A stretch of 6,988 bases of DNA from Bacillota bacterium. Its GTDB lineage: Bacteria; Bacillota; Clostridia; Clostridiales; Clostridiaceae. A model generated the notes under the pieces. That model was not told where the DNA came from. It did no database searches and saw nothing but the letters and a program-made list of their open reading frames with translations. Position 1 is the stretch's first letter. Every line of letters starts with the position of its first letter. Of the stretch, positions 1-5,828 are shown one piece after another. The stretch covers positions 1 through 6,988 of the forward strand of contig JAEZDX010000675.1 of NCBI GenBank assembly GCA_023417975.1. Reading direction: 5' to 3'. The translations under genes and the position numbers were made by a program.

Positions 1-405
1 CACAAAGTGAGTGGCACAGCTTAAAACACTCTCCTGAACAGCAAGCTTTTCCGCAACAAAAAGTGCAACTTCCTTCATTGTTTTTCCTTCAACTATTACG
101 GTAAGATCAAATCCTCCTGACATAAGATAGCAAGCCTTTACTTCCGAAAACCTATATATTCTTTCTGCCACTTTATCAAAGCCTTCCCCTCTTTGAGGAG
201 TAACCTTGACCTCAATAAGTGCAGTAACGGTGTCTCTGCTAGTGTTCTCCCAATTGATTAGTGTAGTATATCCTACTATGATATTGTTTTCCTCATAATG
301 CTTTATAGCCGTTTTTACTTCTTCGACAGTTTTTCCGGCCATAACCGCAAGTTCTTCCTCGCTAAGCCTGCTGTTTTTCTCCAAAATCTCTAAAATTTCT
401 TCCAT
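1..405 (-). CDS. Lrp/AsnC family transcriptional regulator, C-terminus cut by window edge
   Basis: 135 residues are visible and the frame is open to the left edge, so only the last part of the protein is missing (such proteins are usually about 150-165 residues). The start is ATG at 405, with AGGAGG ending nine bases upstream (415-420). Residues 1-45 form a helix-turn-helix region beginning MEEILEILEKNSRLS. Residues 58-135 fit the RAM ligand-binding/dimerisation domain: TALIEVKV strand, the FDKVAERI helix, then the SGGFDLTVIVEG core and the end SVLSCATHFV. Lrp/AsnC proteins bind DNA as dimers to octamers and respond to amino acids. The gene lies directly downstream of a T-box leader, so its expression should respond to tRNA charging. 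Clostridial homologues often precede a PLP-dependent aminotransferase gene, but that gene would lie outside the window. The family call is firm; the effector and targets are unknown. Confidence 0.9.
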   Translation of the reverse strand, partial: MEEILEILEKNSRLSEEELAVMAGKTVEEVKTAIKHYEENNIIVGYTTLINWENTSRDTVTALIEVKVTPQRGEGFDKVAERIYRFSEVKACYLMSGGFDLTVIVEGKTMKEVALFVAEKLAVQESVLSCATHFV

Positions 406-412
406 TTCTATA

Positions 413-420
413 GCCCTCCT
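413..420 (-). promoter_or_regulatory. Ribosome binding site of the Lrp/AsnC gene
   Basis: AGGAGGGC on the minus strand lies just after the T-box terminator and nine bases before ATG 405. It is not inside the terminator stem, so control should be by transcription attenuation rather than by hiding the ribosome site. Confidence 0.7.
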
Positions 421-433
421 ATTTTAAAATAAA

Positions 434-470
434 TAAAAAGCTCCTTCATCCCAAAAAGGGACGAAGGAGC
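434..470 (-). terminator. T-box intrinsic terminator
   Basis: A 13-bp hairpin: GCTCCTTCGTCCC (470-458) and GGGATGAAGGAGC (452-440) with one G-T pair and a five-base T loop, followed by TTTTTATTT. Its 5' arm contains CGTCCCT, which can pair with the AGGG of the T-box in the alternative antiterminator. Confidence 0.93.
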
Positions 471-690
471 GTATTCGCGGTACCACCCTAGTTAATGCCA
501 AAGGCACTCACTCTGCCGGAACAAATCATTCCGTTTCTTTGTAACGTAAGTCTACGTCTTATTTTTTGAGGCTTTTCACCCCATTTCTCAATAAGAAATT
601 CAAAGGCTGCTTTCCATAACGGCCATCTGCCGGACTTTCACCATCCCCGGCTCTCTTTGAGTTTGCCTATATGTACTCTTCCTTATCAAC
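434..690 (-). ncRNA. T-box riboswitch leader (tRNA-sensing antitermination)
   Basis: Read on the minus strand, the leader has all standard T-box parts. Stem I base: TTGATAAGGAA (689-679) pairs with TTTCTTATTGA. The S-turn has AGTA (677-674) opposite GAA (614-612). The distal hairpin is GCCGG...CCGGC with the AGAGA and GGTGAAAG signatures. Stem II hairpins are TGGGG/CCTCA and ACGTA/TACGT, and stem III is CGGAA/TTCCG. The canonical 14-base T-box AGGGTGGTACCGCG is at 489-476, followed by the terminator. Uncharged tRNA pairs with the specifier codon and, through its CCA end, with TGGT (485-482), which stabilises the antiterminator. The specifier region reads GAA-AGC-AG. By position after GAA the codon is AGC (Ser), but GCA (Ala) is one base further on. 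The T at 482 would pair with discriminator base A73, which fits tRNA-Ala and not the usual G73 of tRNA-Ser. The class is certain; the amino acid is not. Confidence 0.95.
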
Positions 691-717
691 ATTTACAACA
701 ATTATTTATTTTAAATC

Positions 718-746
718 ATTATACTTTACCTATAACAAATATTCAA
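718..746 (-). promoter_or_regulatory. Sigma-A promoter of the T-box/Lrp unit
   Basis: On the minus strand, -35 TTGAAT (746-741), a 17-base spacer and a perfect -10 TATAAT (723-718). Transcription would start near 711, about 20 bases before the base of T-box stem I, which is the expected geometry. Confidence 0.85.
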
Positions 747-858
747 CTCTTTTTTATTTCATATATTTGGTTTATTATGATAGAATAAAAGGAAAAAACT
801 ATAGTTATTTTAAAGATATGTAATTTAATAAAAAATTATACTTTTTTATTTTTATTAA

Positions 859-896
859 AGCTGTATGAGTTTAATCAATGATAAACTCGCCCAGCT
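859..896 (+). repeat. Two-part inverted repeat upstream of the histidine kinase gene
   Basis: Inner arms GAGTTTA (867-873) and TAAACTC (882-888) match perfectly around an 8-base loop. Outer arms AGCTG (859-863) and CAGCT (892-896) also match, separated from the inner arms by 3-base internal loops. There is no T-run, so it is not a terminator. It lies 28 bases before the start codon, so it could be an operator or a structured 5' leader element. Its function is unknown. Confidence 0.6.
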
Positions 897-910
897 GTAG
901 TAAATTGGAT

Positions 911-916
911 GGAGAG
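911..916 (+). promoter_or_regulatory. Ribosome binding site of the histidine kinase gene
   Basis: GGAGAG, eight bases before ATG 925, supports that start codon. Confidence 0.65.
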
Positions 917-924
917 ATAGCGAA

Positions 925-2757
925 ATGATTCAATCTGAAGATAATACTCGAAAGAACCTATTAAATCTTTTATCCGTTATAAAGCTGTTTACACTTCTTT
1001 TTAGCTTAATAGTCGTAATAAACGGTAAAAATACTTCTCCGCTTCGCGGTAAGAATAATTCTCTGCCTATTATCACTGTAATACTCTTCATTATTATATA
1101 TTGCTTATGGTACCTTTTCTCCATAAAATCTCAAGTATCGAAGCATTATAAAAATTACATAATAATTGAGAACATTCTTTTTTCTGTAACAACCTTCTCC
1201 ATGATCTTTTTATCAGATACATACGACAGTCAATATAAAGTTATATTCATATTTGTAATAATGCTTTCAACGCTTCAGTTAGGTATGAAATATGGCGTAT
1301 TATCCGCATCAATTATTTCTGTCTTAATACTTGCCATAGATCTAATTTTTGCGCCACCATCTCTAGTTAATGAATACTTTCAGAAGGATTTGGTTTTTGC
1401 GGGAGTATTTATTACTACCGCCTGGGCTTTAGGTTATTATGCACAGCTTGAAAGCGAAAGGCTTGAAATTAAAGATATTCATTTAAAAAGATTAAATGAA
1501 GAGCTCAAGGTTCAAGATAAAAGGCGCAGAGATTTTGAAGAGATTTTATTTAAAAATGAAAACTGTTATAATCTATTGCTTGAACACTCCAGGGATATAG
1601 TATTGGTTCACCGCACCGATGAAATACTTTTCGCCAACGAAAGTGCAGTAAAGCTTCTCGGTCTGTCATCCTTGAAGGATTTAAACAATATGACCATTTT
1701 ACAGCTTATATCTGATGAGCATAAAAGCGCTCTTGCCAATATGCTTAACGACTTTGACATGAAAGGCGGGCAAATAATTTCATTTGAAGAAAAGCTTCAG
1801 ATTGCCGGCGGCAATACCCTTACGGTTATAAATACTTCTACGGGCTTTATATATGACGGTCATCCGACTATACTCAGCATTCTTCATGATATAACCTCAA
1901 ATAAAGAAGCCGAAAGGCTTCAGTTGGATGTTGAAAAAAACAAGGAGCTCCTAAACGAATCGCTGGAATATAACAAAATGATAACAGAGTTTTTCTCAAA
2001 TATATCTCATGAATTAAGAACACCTTTAAATCTCATATACTCTGCCATACAGGTACTCACTCTTAATGAGGGTCATGTTCCTTTAGCTGCTGAAAAACTA
2101 CGTAGGTATTATGGTATAATAAATCAAAATTGCTTCAGACTTATGAGACTTATAAATAACCTACTGGATTTATCTAGACTAGATTCAGGTTTCTTAAAGC
2201 TTAATGCCACTAATCACGATATTATAAGCGTTGTAGAGGATATATCTTTATCAGTAGTTCCTTATATGGAAAGCAAGGGAATTTCACTTATCTTTGATAC
2301 TGATGTAGAAGAAAAAGTTATGAGCTTTGATCCGGACAAGTTAGAAAGAATTGTGCTAAACCTGCTTTCAAATGCTTACAAATTTACAAATTCAAATGGC
2401 CATATTTTCGTAAATATTAATGACCTTGGCAGCCATATTGTAATTTCGGTTAAGGATACCGGCATCGGCATTCCCCCGGATAAACAAAATATCATATTTG
2501 AGCGCTTTGGACAAGTAAACAAAACCTTGAGCAGATTCCACGAAGGTTCAGGTATCGGACTTTCTCTCGTTAAATCCTTTGTAGAACTTCATGGTGGTAC
2601 TATAACTGTCACCAGCGATACAGATAAGGGCAGTGAATTTAAAATAACACTTCCCGTTATTATTAATGACAATGATGGCGCTGAAGACTATACTTCTGAT
2701 AAATATTCTTCCAATATTGAGAGAAGTACTATTGAATTCTCGGATATTTATTCTTAA
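925..2757 (+). CDS. Membrane-bound PAS-domain sensor histidine kinase (orphan)
   Basis: A 610-residue two-component sensor kinase. The N-terminus has about six hydrophobic segments (about 12-33, 48-66, 79-97, 104-120, 124-143, 156-173), making an integral-membrane sensor region with no large extracellular loop. A charged, probably coiled-coil linker follows (174-212), then a PAS domain (about 212-330, with LLEHSRDIVLVHRTDEILFANESA cores in two parts). The HisKA domain has the H-box ISHELRTPLN with phospho-acceptor His362. The ATPase domain has the N-box LLSNAYKF (Asn483), G1 DTGIGIPP (Asp511), F-box FERFGQ and G2 GSGIGLSLVK (541-550). All catalytic motifs are intact. The last 30 residues form an acidic, Ser/Thr-rich tail beyond the kinase fold. 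No response regulator gene lies in the window, so the partner is encoded elsewhere or the kinase is an orphan. The ligand cannot be predicted; the membrane region resembles the multi-pass intracellular-loop sensors common in clostridia. Confidence 0.95.
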   Translation: MIQSEDNTRKNLLNLLSVIKLFTLLFSLIVVINGKNTSPLRGKNNSLPIITVILFIIIYCLWYLFSIKSQVSKHYKNYIIIENILFSVTTFSMIFLSDTYDSQYKVIFIFVIMLSTLQLGMKYGVLSASIISVLILAIDLIFAPPSLVNEYFQKDLVFAGVFITTAWALGYYAQLESERLEIKDIHLKRLNEELKVQDKRRRDFEEILFKNENCYNLLLEHSRDIVLVHRTDEILFANESAVKLLGLSSLKDLNNMTILQLISDEHKSALANMLNDFDMKGGQIISFEEKLQIAGGNTLTVINTSTGFIYDGHPTILSILHDITSNKEAERLQLDVEKNKELLNESLEYNKMITEFFSNISHELRTPLNLIYSAIQVLTLNEGHVPLAAEKLRRYYGIINQNCFRLMRLINNLLDLSRLDSGFLKLNATNHDIISVVEDISLSVVPYMESKGISLIFDTDVEEKVMSFDPDKLERIVLNLLSNAYKFTNSNGHIFVNINDLGSHIVISVKDTGIGIPPDKQNIIFERFGQVNKTLSRFHEGSGIGLSLVKSFVELHGGTITVTSDTDKGSEFKITLPVIINDNDGAEDYTSDKYSSNIERSTIEFSDIYS

Positions 2758-2799
2758 ACTTTAAAGAGGCAGTTTTAATACTGCCTCTTTAAAGTTTAA
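2754..2799 (+). terminator. Terminator hairpin after the histidine kinase gene
   Basis: A perfect inverted repeat of 19 bp (2754-2772 and 2781-2799) with an 8-base loop. The GC-rich core is AGAGGCAG/CTGCCTCT. The stem starts within the last Ser codon and includes the TAA stop. The T-rich part after the core (CTTTAAAGTTT) is weak as a T-run, and the symmetric A/T flanks would let it work on both strands. It also marks the end of the decayed GH13 fragment on the other strand. Confidence 0.75.
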
Positions 2800-2835
2800 A
2801 TCCTACTCCTATAATTACAGGTAAACTGTTCAGCA

Positions 2836-3301
2836 TTAAAGCTCCTTTATATTATAGTCCAAGTCTATTACATCACTCCTCTTAACGACCTTATTGCAGT
2901 TCTTTTCATAGGCTTCCTTCAGAAAACACCCGGGATGTTTGCCCTATAGTAATCGGGAGCTGTATGATTATATACCATGTCCATCATAATTTTCACATGC
3001 AACTGATGAATTTTGTCAATAAGTCTCTGAAAATCATATAAAGTGCCGTATTCAGAATTTATGGCTCGATAATTCGTTATTGCATATGGTGTGAGCCCAT
3101 AGTGCCTTTTCTACTTATTTCGCCAATAGGACGAATTGACAAAAATCAAGTTATATCGACACTTGGTTCCTTAATTCTATCAAAGTCTGCTTCTATACCT
3201 ATAAATGTACCAACTTTCTCATAATTCCTTATGCTCACCAAGTATAAGGTCATATTTCTAAGTTTTTTGGTGAATTCTGCTGTCATTTTCTGCGCACCCA
3301 T
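2836..3301 (-). pseudogene. Decayed GH13 alpha-amylase-family gene fragment
   Basis: Three frames on the minus strand together give the N-terminal third of a GH13 (alpha-amylase superfamily) enzyme. From ATG 3301 it reads LRNMTLYLVSIRNYEKVGTF, then an ADFDRIKEPSVDIT segment. A TGA (3148-3146) follows where the family has Trp, then FLSIRPIGEISRKGTMGS. Two extra bases near 3090 shift the frame into PYAITNYRAINSEYGTL and FQRLIDKIHQLHVKIMMDMVYNHTAPDYY. DMVYNH is GH13 conserved region I. One base is missing near 2938, after which the frame reads HPGCFLKEAYEKN, SDVIDLDYNIKEL and ends at TAA 2838-2836. The catalytic regions II-IV, about two thirds of a normal enzyme, are absent. No ribosome binding site is seen before 3301. 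I am confident of the family and of the inactivation; the exact enzyme specificity cannot be told. Confidence 0.85.
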
Positions 3302-3333
3302 TTTTGTTTTTTTAGTTGATAAAGAACGTCTCA

Positions 3334-3363
3334 GAGAGCTTATGTTTAATCAGTAAGCTTCTC
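3334..3363 (-). terminator. Weak hairpin over the stop codon of the FAD/Rieske gene
   Basis: On the minus strand GAGAAGCTTA (3363-3354) pairs with TAAGCTCTC (3342-3334) with one bulged A and an 11-base loop that contains the TAA stop. There is no T-run after it, so termination is doubtful. It may only stabilise the 3' end of the message. Confidence 0.3.
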
Positions 3364-4875
3364 TACAGGCTTAAGAGCAGGTCCTTCTATTACCTGACCG
3401 TCTATTGTATAACGTGATCCGTGACAAGGACAATCCCAGCTTCTTTCTGCACTGTTCCATTGCAGCTCGCACCCCATATGTCTGCAGGTTGTGTCAACAA
3501 TGTGCAAATCGCCCTCTGCATCTTTATATACTCCAACCTTATTTCCATCTAAACTCATTACCTTAGCAGTATCAGGTGTCAAATCATCCATAGTGTGGGG
3601 TACGCTTTTAAATTTGCCTTTTATGAGTTCTTTTGCAGTAACTGCATTATCTTTAATGAAATTTTTCAAGGATGGGTCAAAATTAAATCTGGAGGGTGAG
3701 TATAATTCCTGCCATGGACTGTTCTTTTTCAAAATTAAGTCCTTAATTAATATTCCGGATAAGGTTCCCGTTGTCATTCCCCACTTTCCAAAGCCTGTTG
3801 CTACAAAAGAATTGTGTTTGCCTTGAGTAAGATAGCCTATGTACGGTATATCATCCAATGTCATCAAATCTTGAGTGGACCATCTATATGCTATCTTCTC
3901 AATGCCATAGGTCTGCTCTCCAAATTCCAGCAAATTTTCATAACGTACCATTGTATTGTTTTCCTCTCCGGTACGATGATGTTCGCCTGAAAGCAGCACA
4001 AGCTTTTCTCCGTTGTATGGTGCATATCTGAGAGACTTAGCCGGTTCTTCTGCAGTAATATACATTCCCCCTTCGAATTCCTTCTTAGTCTTAATACCAA
4101 GTACATAAGACCTTTCGGCATGCATTCTTGCAAAATACATACCAAAGCCGTCATAGAAAGGGAAATGACTTGCAATTACTGCATAATCACAATGTATTTT
4201 TAATCCTCCGTTAACAATGACAACCAGGCTTTTATCTCCTATGGCTCCAGGTTCTATGTCCAAAGCCCTTGTATCTTCATAAATGCACTGCTCCTTTTCA
4301 TTTATAATATTGCATAAAGCCATTAGGTACTTTCTGGGGTGAAACATAGCTTGATTTTCAAAGCACACTGCTGCTTTCACTTCAAAGGGCAAGTTTACAT
4401 TATCTACATACTTGGCATTGAGTCCCAACCTTTGAGCTGTCTTTACTTCATCCTCTACCTTTTTAACATACTCCTCAGTTGAAGCCAGCACATAAGAATT
4501 CTGATCTATGAGATCACATTCAATATTTCTTTCTTTTACTATATCCCTTATAAATTTAAGTGCAGCACCATTTGCTTCGCCGTACATCCGTGCCTTCTCT
4601 TCACCATAATGCTTTAATATTTTATCGTATATTAGCCCGTGCTGTATTGTAACCTTTGCAGTTGTATGTCCCGAGGTTCCTGCCAATACCTTGTTGGCCT
4701 CCACTAATGCCACTTTCAAGCCTTCCTTTTGAAGCATATATGCGGTAGTTATACCTGCAATTCCACCGCCTATTACAGCAGCATCCACCGTAATATCCTC
4801 TTTTAACTGCGGATACTCCGTTGTCTTTATGGAGTCAATCCAGTAACTGTTTGAGAAATTAGGAATACTTGTCAT
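3346..4875 (-). CDS. FAD-dependent oxidoreductase with C-terminal Rieske [2Fe-2S] domain (YhfW-like)
   Basis: The preferred start is ATG 4875 (509 residues): GGAGG at 4887-4883 is 7 bases away from it but only 1 base from ATG 4881. Numbered from ATG 4881, the Rossmann FAD site VIGGGIAG is at 36-43, followed by Glu61 at the end of beta-2 and AGTSGHTTAK (67-76), as in DAO/glycine-oxidase-type flavoproteins. A second FAD contact, ATGFGKWGMTTG, is at 361-372. The C-terminal Rieske domain (about 430-511) has CRHMGC (466-471) and CPCHGS (484-489). Cys466, His468, Cys484 and His487 are the cluster ligands, and Cys471/Cys486 are placed for the disulfide of high-potential Rieske proteins. The fusion matches B. 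subtilis YhfW-type proteins, whose substrate is not established to my knowledge. No signal peptide or membrane segment is seen, so it should be cytoplasmic. It lies after msrA on the same strand, with a terminator between. A role in redox or oxidative-stress metabolism is inference. Confidence 0.93.
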   Translation of the reverse strand: MTSIPNFSNSYWIDSIKTTEYPQLKEDITVDAAVIGGGIAGITTAYMLQKEGLKVALVEANKVLAGTSGHTTAKVTIQHGLIYDKILKHYGEEKARMYGEANGAALKFIRDIVKERNIECDLIDQNSYVLASTEEYVKKVEDEVKTAQRLGLNAKYVDNVNLPFEVKAAVCFENQAMFHPRKYLMALCNIINEKEQCIYEDTRALDIEPGAIGDKSLVVIVNGGLKIHCDYAVIASHFPFYDGFGMYFARMHAERSYVLGIKTKKEFEGGMYITAEEPAKSLRYAPYNGEKLVLLSGEHHRTGEENNTMVRYENLLEFGEQTYGIEKIAYRWSTQDLMTLDDIPYIGYLTQGKHNSFVATGFGKWGMTTGTLSGILIKDLILKKNSPWQELYSPSRFNFDPSLKNFIKDNAVTAKELIKGKFKSVPHTMDDLTPDTAKVMSLDGNKVGVYKDAEGDLHIVDTTCRHMGCELQWNSAERSWDCPCHGSRYTIDGQVIEGPALKPVEKLTD

Positions 4876-4882
4876 TTCCATA

Positions 4883-4887
4883 CCTCC
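4883..4887 (-). promoter_or_regulatory. Ribosome binding site that decides the FAD/Rieske start
   Basis: GGAGG on the minus strand. Spacing is 7 bases to ATG 4875 but only 1 base to ATG 4881, so translation should begin at 4875, two codons inside the longest frame. Confidence 0.75.
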
Positions 4888-4933
4888 AATACATTTTCAT
4901 ATTGGTTATTGTGGCAAATAATTTCAATTCATA

Positions 4934-4963
4934 TGCATACAAAGTCAATAGGTTTTTAATCAA
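4934..4963 (-). promoter_or_regulatory. Tentative promoter of the FAD/Rieske gene
   Basis: On the minus strand, TTGATT (4963-4958) and TATGCA (4939-4934) are 18 bases apart. The -10 match is poor. A second possible -35, TTGACT (4948-4943), lies inside the spacer with only GAAATT at the -10 distance. The msrA terminator just upstream makes a separate promoter likely, but its exact position is uncertain. Confidence 0.3.
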
Positions 4964-5037
4964 GAAAAAAAGGACATTGAAAGCATAGTACTGCAGACTA
5001 AAAAAGTCATTTGCAGCTTTTACAGCTTCAATGTCCT
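4964..5037 (-). terminator. Branched intrinsic terminator after msrA
   Basis: Outer arms AGGACATTGAA (5037-5027) and TTCAATGTCCT (4981-4971) match perfectly over 11 bp and are followed by a run of seven T bases. The 45-base interior holds a second hairpin, CTGCA...GACT/AGTC...TGCAG, with a 3-base bulge. It begins 12 bases after the msrA stop codon and separates msrA from the FAD/Rieske gene. Confidence 0.8.
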
Positions 5038-5049
5038 CTATCTTCCGTT

Positions 5050-5538
5050 TTACTTCTTTTGTAGAAGTTCTCTTGGAATATGACAGTATCCGTTTGGGTT
5101 TTTATCTAGATACTTCTGATGATATTCTTCTGCATCATAGAAGTTTTCCAATGGTTTAATTTCCGTAACAATTTCCTTTTCATATTTCTTTTGTTCTTCA
5201 TCTCTGGAGTTTATTATTGTGTCAACATCCTCTTCCTCTATATAATAAATTCCTGTTCTGTATTGATTTCCTATATCATGTCCCTGTCTATTTAAAATTG
5301 TAGGGTCAATTATGAACCAATATGCCTTTAGCAGCTGCTCCAAAGCCAATTTTTCTTCGTCATATTCAACATAACATGCCTCTGCATAGCCTGTATTTGT
5401 GTTACATACCATTTCATATGTAGGATTTGGAACAGCTCCGTTCGCATACCCTACTTTTGTACTAATGATTCCGTTCAGAGTATTCAAATAAGCTTCAACA
5501 CCCCAAAAGCATCCTCCTGCAAGTACTATTTTTTTCAT
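5050..5538 (-). CDS. msrA: Peptide-methionine (S)-S-oxide reductase MsrA
   Basis: A 162-residue cytoplasmic enzyme that reduces methionine-(S)-sulfoxide, free or in proteins, using thioredoxin-type reductants. The catalytic motif GCFWG (9-13, nucleophile Cys10) is followed by the usual VEAYLNTLNGI. Other family blocks are VGYANG (29-34), NPTYEMVC (38-45), TGYAEA (49-54, with the conserved Glu53), QGHDIGNQYRTGIYY (85-99) and AEEYHQKYLDKNPNGYC (136-152). Cys152 is the likely resolving cysteine. Cys45 and Cys55 are further cysteines, and TGYAEA replaces the more usual TGHAEA. ATG 5538 has AAGGAAG seven bases upstream. The size is normal for a single-domain MsrA; no MsrB domain or gene is nearby. 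It is transcribed divergently from the OhrR-type regulator. Peroxide-responsive control is plausible but not shown. Confidence 0.97.
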   Translation of the reverse strand: MKKIVLAGGCFWGVEAYLNTLNGIISTKVGYANGAVPNPTYEMVCNTNTGYAEACYVEYDEEKLALEQLLKAYWFIIDPTILNRQGHDIGNQYRTGIYYIEEEDVDTIINSRDEEQKKYEKEIVTEIKPLENFYDAEEYHQKYLDKNPNGYCHIPRELLQKK

Positions 5539-5622
5539 GCTTTCACTTCCTTATATTATTTTGCTGTTTACTACTTCATAGTTTTTTCTTCTTTTACTTA
5601 TTATATGATAACATAAATCTAT

Positions 5623-5733
5623 AGCTCACTTTTAATATACTAATTATATCACAAATCTTATTGCGTGCAATGTAATTTCAATAAACCTATTCACATTCTT
5701 CATTTCATACCTTATAATTTATATTAGTGAGCT
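5623..5733. repeat. Inverted pair of AGTGAGCT motifs in the divergent control region
   Basis: AGTGAGCT occurs on the plus strand at 5726-5733, preceded by ATATT. It occurs on the minus strand at 5630-5623, preceded by ATATTAAA. The minus copy covers the predicted msrA start point; the plus copy lies about 25 bases before the -35 of the OhrR gene. The two copies sit near the two divergent promoters. Confidence 0.45.
5643..5670 (-). promoter_or_regulatory. msrA promoter with extended -10
   Basis: On the minus strand, -35 TTGCAC (5670-5665), a 16-base spacer, and -10 TATAAT (5648-5643) preceded by TGA, an extended -10. The start would be near 5636, giving a leader of about 98 bases. The -35 lies inside the palindrome ATTGC-GT-GCAAT (5660-5671), a possible operator. 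Confidence 0.75.
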
Positions 5734-5810
5734 TATTAAGGTATATTCCATAAATAACTTGTTAACTCTTATACTAAGTAATATTATTTAAAAGTCAATT
5801 ATACCTTATA
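5707..5810. repeat. Three copies of an ATACCTTATA-type motif in the divergent control region
   Basis: ATACCTTATA occurs at 5707-5716 and again at 5801-5810 on the plus strand. A reversed copy with one extra base (TATTAAGGTAT) lies at 5734-5744. The last plus copy sits just downstream of the predicted OhrR-gene start point, a good place for autoregulation. The binding protein is unknown. Confidence 0.45.
5759..5787 (+). promoter_or_regulatory. Promoter of the OhrR-type regulator gene
   Basis: -35 TTGTTA (5759-5764), a 17-base spacer and -10 TATTAT (5782-5787). The start would be near 5794, about 47 bases before ATG 5841 and therefore upstream of the rejected ATG 5820 as well. Confidence 0.6.
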
Positions 5811-5828
5811 TATTAATTTATGCGGACT

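Larger units (their letters stand above)
747..924. other. AT-rich divergent spacer between the T-box promoter and the histidine kinase gene
   Basis: This spacer is very AT-rich and contains no coding frame. I found no plus-strand promoter with both a good -35 and a good -10 here; TATACT at 837-842 is a possible -10 without a matching -35. The only clear structure is the hairpin at 859-896, followed by the kinase ribosome binding site. Confidence 0.5.

Noticed and set aside
440..470. Plus-strand terminator or stand-alone inverted repeat
   Set aside because: It is explained fully as the T-box terminator on the minus strand, with the T-run on that side and the T-box motif just upstream.
930..1124. 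Minus-strand open frame of 64 codons inside the kinase gene
   Set aside because: It is a shadow of the membrane-segment coding region, with no family resemblance and no independent signals.
2836..3301. Programmed frameshifting to express the GH13 fragment
   Set aside because: There are two shifts plus a nonsense codon and a missing catalytic half, with no slippery heptamer or stimulatory structure at the shift points; decay explains it better.
3491..3826. Plus-strand open frame of 111 codons opposite the FAD/Rieske gene
   Set aside because: The minus strand clearly encodes conserved Rieske and flavin motifs here; the plus frame has no recognisable protein.
3891..4175. Minus-strand open frame of 94 codons overlapping the FAD/Rieske gene in another frame
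   Set aside because: It lies wholly inside the real gene, and its translation is low-information and unlike any family.
4876..4881. ATG at 4881 as the start of the FAD/Rieske gene
   Set aside because: The GGAGG ribosome site is one base away from it, too close for initiation; ATG 4875 has the right spacing.
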